From G963422745 sp963422745 (GTDB taxonomy: Bacteria; Actinomycetota; Acidimicrobiia; Acidimicrobiales; Aldehydirespiratoraceae), in NCBI GenBank assembly GCA_963422745.1, contig OY730477.1:1798001-1862000 (forward strand): DNA of 64,000 bases. The letters are read 5' to 3'. Every line of letters begins with the position of its first letter. The stretch's first letter is position 1. The notes under the pieces are model-generated. The model saw nothing but the letters and a program-made list of their open reading frames with translations. It was not told the DNA's origin and made no database searches. Below, piece by piece: positions 61,362 through 64,000 of the stretch. The position numbers and the translations under genes are program-made.

Positions 61362-61450
61362 TTGACTTGTTGCCAATCGTCGGCTCTTCTGGGTCCGTGA
61401 CACTCATCGTTGCACGCCGGGTGCCCTTTGACTAGTTGCCAATCGGCGGC
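61362..61450. repeat. 66-bp direct repeat before cysD
   Basis: TTGACTTGTTGCCAATCGTC (61362) and TTGACTAGTTGCCAATCGGC (61428), each followed by GGC, match at 21 of 23 bases and are 66 bp apart; the sequence between is degenerate. They lie 67-155 bp before cysD, so they could be regulator binding sites or the remains of a tandem repeat. The rest of 61283-61516 shows no gene. Confidence 0.7.
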
Positions 61451-61516
61451 GGTCCGGGGTAGTCAGCCCTTTATTGTCTGGGTCACAGCTGGCTCTGGTC
61501 TTTAGACTTCTTGGTG

Positions 61517-62443
61517 ATGTTGGCCGATGTAGATCCCGCTGGGCTTCGGCTCACAAACCTCGAACAACTTGAGTCCGAGAGCATCCACATTATCCGTGAG
61601 GTGGTGGCGCAGTTCTCCAGCCCGGTCATGTTGTATTCGATCGGCAAGGACAGCTCGGTCTTGTTGCATCTAACCCGCAAGGCGTTCTTCCCGGCAAAGA
61701 TCCCGTTTCCGTTGCTGCACATTGACACGACCTGGAAGTTCTCCGAGATGATCGAGTTCCGTGATCGCATAGCATCGGAACTAGGGCTTGAGTTGATCAC
61801 TCACACCAATCCCGAAGGGTTGGACATGGGCCTCAACCCGTTCGACCAACACAGCACCTACTACACCGACGTCATGAAAACTCAGGCGCTCAAGCAGGCA
61901 CTTGATGCAGGTGAATTCGACGCAGCTTTCGGAGGCGCCCGCCGTGACGAGGAAAAGTCACGGGCCAAAGAGCGCGTGTTCAGCTTCCGTGACCGTCATC
62001 ACCGTTGGGATCCGAGGAACCAGCGACCCGAGTTGTGGAACCTCTTCAACGGGCGTGTGAACAAGGGCGAAAGCATCCGGGTGTTTCCCATGTCGAACTG
62101 GACCGAACTTGACGTGTGGCAGTACATCCACATTGAGGGGATCGATGTTGTAGGTCTCTACTTTGCGGCACAGCGCCCGGTGGTGAAACGCGACGGCGCG
62201 TTGATCATGGTCGATGACGACCGTTTTCGGTTCGAAGCGGGCGAAACACCCGAGATGCGATCCGTCAGGTTCCGCACCCTTGGGTGCTACCCGCTTTCGG
62301 GTGCTGTGCAAAGCACCGCGGCCACGGTTCTCGAAGTCATCGCGGAGCAACTGAACGCCACCCGCTCCGAACGCGAAGGTCGGGTCATTGATCACGACAG
62401 CTCAGGTTCCATGGAGGACAAGAAGCGCGAGGGGTACTTTTGA
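61517..62443 (+). CDS. cysD: Sulfate adenylyltransferase small subunit CysD
   Basis: 308 residues. PP-loop variant SIGKDSSVLLHLTRKAFF and FGGARRDEEKSRAKERVFSFR are diagnostic, with NWTELDVWQYI and the C-terminal KKREGYF. With CysN it makes adenosine phosphosulfate from ATP and sulfate. The ATG at 61517 is preceded by an in-frame TTG and GTG; the SD is weak. Stop overlaps cysN (TGATG). Confidence 0.95.
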   Translation: MLADVDPAGLRLTNLEQLESESIHIIREVVAQFSSPVMLYSIGKDSSVLLHLTRKAFFPAKIPFPLLHIDTTWKFSEMIEFRDRIASELGLELITHTNPEGLDMGLNPFDQHSTYYTDVMKTQALKQALDAGEFDAAFGGARRDEEKSRAKERVFSFRDRHHRWDPRNQRPELWNLFNGRVNKGESIRVFPMSNWTELDVWQYIHIEGIDVVGLYFAAQRPVVKRDGALIMVDDDRFRFEAGETPEMRSVRFRTLGCYPLSGAVQSTAATVLEVIAEQLNATRSEREGRVIDHDSSGSMEDKKREGYF

Positions 62444-64000
62444 TGACGGCGGATCAATCCATCGACCGATCCGGGATCAGTACTTGCATTGACTCACTTG
62501 TTGAGACCTTTGAACATCGGGAACTACTGCGGTTCTTGACCTGCGGATCAGTCGACGACGGCAAGTCTACGCTGATAGGTCGATTGCTTCACGACACAAA
62601 AAGGGTCTATGAGGATCAGCTTGCCGAGCTGAGCGCTCACCACAGCGGCGTTCAAGGCAGTGATCTCCAAGTTGATCTCGCTTGGCTGATGGATGGGTTG
62701 AAGTCGGAGCGCGAGCAGGGCATAACGATTGATGTTGCTTACCGGTATTTCTCCACGGCTCGCCGCAAGTTCGTCGTGGCGGACACCCCCGGCCATGAGC
62801 AGTACACCCGCAACATGGCGACCGGGGCAAGTAACAGCGATCTGGCCGTCATCTTGATCGACGCTCAACAGGGTATGGGGGTCCAGACGAAACGCCATAT
62901 GTACATCACATCTTTGCTCGGGATAACTCGTGTGGTTGTTGCTGTCAACAAGATGGATCTCATTGACTGGTCCGAGTCTCGTTTCAAGCAAATCTGCGCA
63001 GACTGTCGAGAGTTTTCAAAGCGGCACGCTTGTGTCGAAACCTATTTTCTGCCGATGTCGGCTCTTCATGGTGACAACGTCGTGCACCGGAGCAGCAATC
63101 TTGGTTGGTTTGACGGCCCGACCCTGATGGAACATCTCGAAACGGTTGACATTGCCGACGACGTTGATCTCCGCCATTTCCGGTTGGTGGTCCAGAACGT
63201 GATCCGTGATGGGCAGGGTTTCCGCGGATTCGCGGGAACGGTCGCCTCGGGGATCGTTAGGCCGGGTGACACGGTGGTAGCGGTCCCATCGGGTATCGGA
63301 TCCAACGTCGAACGCATCGTGACTTTCAACGGTGACTTGGATATAGCAGGACCTGGCCGAGCGGTCACATTGACACTAACTGATGAAATTGACATCGGCC
63401 GAGGTGACTGGCTGGTCTCGGATCCCACGGTGCCGTTGCGAGCTCATAAGCTTGACGCTGATCTGGTGTGGATGAACGAGAACCCTCTCAAAGGGGGTTA
63501 CCGCTGCATCCTGCAGTCCGAAGGCGGGTCGACCAACACCACGGTTACCGCGATTCGTCATCGTGTGGACATCAACACCGGTGATGAGCAACCCGCCGCA
63601 TCGGTGGGCCTCAACGATGTTGCTCGCTGCGTGATCGCGTTGGACAAGGAGTTGATGTTCGACCCCTACCGTGTGAACCGTCGTACCGGGTCGTTCATCC
63701 TCGTGGACCGCCTGAACAACGCCACGGTCGGCGCTGGGATGATCGTTGCTGCTTCGTCGCCGTGGGACCGCACGCCCGAACCCACCTTGATCGGTACCAC
63801 ATCGGGTATCGAAGGGTGGGAGCGCTCGATTCGCTATGGCCAAAAACCGTGCACGGTGCTCATCACAGGCCTCACAGCCGCAGGCAAATCCACTATTGCC
63901 ACTGCATTGGAACGCGAACTGTTTGATCGCGGGAAGGTCAGCGTGCGGTTGGACGGTGAAAACGTGCGCTTGGGGATCAGCCGTGATCTTGGTTTCAGCA
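62443..64000 (+). CDS. cysNC: CysN-CysC fusion: ATP sulfurylase large subunit plus APS kinase, 3' partial
   Basis: Open to the window end (519 codons seen). GTPase motifs GSVDDGKST (35-43), DTPGHEQYTRNM, NKMD; domains 2 and 3 of an EF-Tu-like protein follow; near the end begins an APS kinase domain: ITGLTAAGKST and RLDGENVR. So one chain drives sulfate activation with GTP and then phosphorylates APS to PAPS. The start overlaps the cysD stop by one base. About 150 residues of the kinase are missing because the window ends. Confidence 0.93.
   Translation, partial: MTADQSIDRSGISTCIDSLVETFEHRELLRFLTCGSVDDGKSTLIGRLLHDTKRVYEDQLAELSAHHSGVQGSDLQVDLAWLMDGLKSEREQGITIDVAYRYFSTARRKFVVADTPGHEQYTRNMATGASNSDLAVILIDAQQGMGVQTKRHMYITSLLGITRVVVAVNKMDLIDWSESRFKQICADCREFSKRHACVETYFLPMSALHGDNVVHRSSNLGWFDGPTLMEHLETVDIADDVDLRHFRLVVQNVIRDGQGFRGFAGTVASGIVRPGDTVVAVPSGIGSNVERIVTFNGDLDIAGPGRAVTLTLTDEIDIGRGDWLVSDPTVPLRAHKLDADLVWMNENPLKGGYRCILQSEGGSTNTTVTAIRHRVDINTGDEQPAASVGLNDVARCVIALDKELMFDPYRVNRRTGSFILVDRLNNATVGAGMIVAASSPWDRTPEPTLIGTTSGIEGWERSIRYGQKPCTVLITGLTAAGKSTIATALERELFDRGKVSVRLDGENVRLGISRDLGFS

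Overview
The window looks like chromosome from an actinomycete, most likely Acidimicrobiia or a near relative. I infer this from the mix of a mycothiol synthase (MshD), a bacterial proteasome activator (Bpa), menaquinone genes (MenA, MenG), SepF, YggT and DivIVA, and moderately GC-rich DNA with many GTG/TTG starts and GTGA/ATGA stop-start overlaps. The genus cannot be named from sequence alone.

Layout. (1) 1-5.5 kb is the conserved block usually found just after ftsZ: laccase-domain protein (cut by the window edge), YggS, SepF, YggT, DivIVA, a Lys/Ala-repeat protein with a degenerate DksA end, and RluD. An IS481-type element (5.57-6.66 kb) separates it from an Rrf2 regulator. (2) 7-21.7 kb is mostly housekeeping: a phosphodiesterase-like enzyme, Bpa translationally coupled to DnaE, a nitroreductase, HrpA helicase, MenA, MenG, MshD and endonuclease III. 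(3) 21.9-61.3 kb is a long accessory region. It starts with a FadR-type GntR regulator and carries two Rieske oxygenases, three VOC proteins, a cupin, HyuA/HyuB, an acyl-CoA ligase, a BMP-type ABC importer, a quinone oxidoreductase, a methyltransferase, two paralogous amidohydrolases, a 2-oxoglutarate/Fe oxygenase, an aldehyde dehydrogenase, a phosphotransferase, two ABC-2 ATPase/permease pairs, a carbonic anhydrase, a class V aminotransferase, a GMC oxidoreductase, a TauE/SafE permease and a flavin monooxygenase. (4) 61.5 kb to the end is sulfate activation: CysD and a CysN-CysC fusion cut by the window edge.

The accessory region reads as an uncharacterised catabolic island for a small, probably N-containing and N- or O-methylated or cyclic compound. 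The importer brings it in. Rieske, flavin and 2OG oxygenases, deaminase-like amidohydrolases and the ATP-dependent hydantoinase/oxoprolinase pair open or demethylate it. ALDH, GMC, CoA ligase and aminotransferase then feed central metabolism. The substrate is inference only. Perfect FadR/GntR-type dyads (TGGTCTGACCA) lie before the regulator itself, before the VOC-cupin-HyuAB operon and before the VOC-amidohydrolase operon, which suggests a local regulon.

The second theme is tandem repetition between genes. At least six intergenic loci carry locus-specific repeats with a period close to 65-67 bp. Three genes have 3' ends copied downstream or shared with a nearby repeat (nth, carbonic anhydrase, rluD). 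Several arrays run right up to, or include, the start region of the next gene. Repeats differ between loci, so this looks like a recurring process rather than one repeat family.
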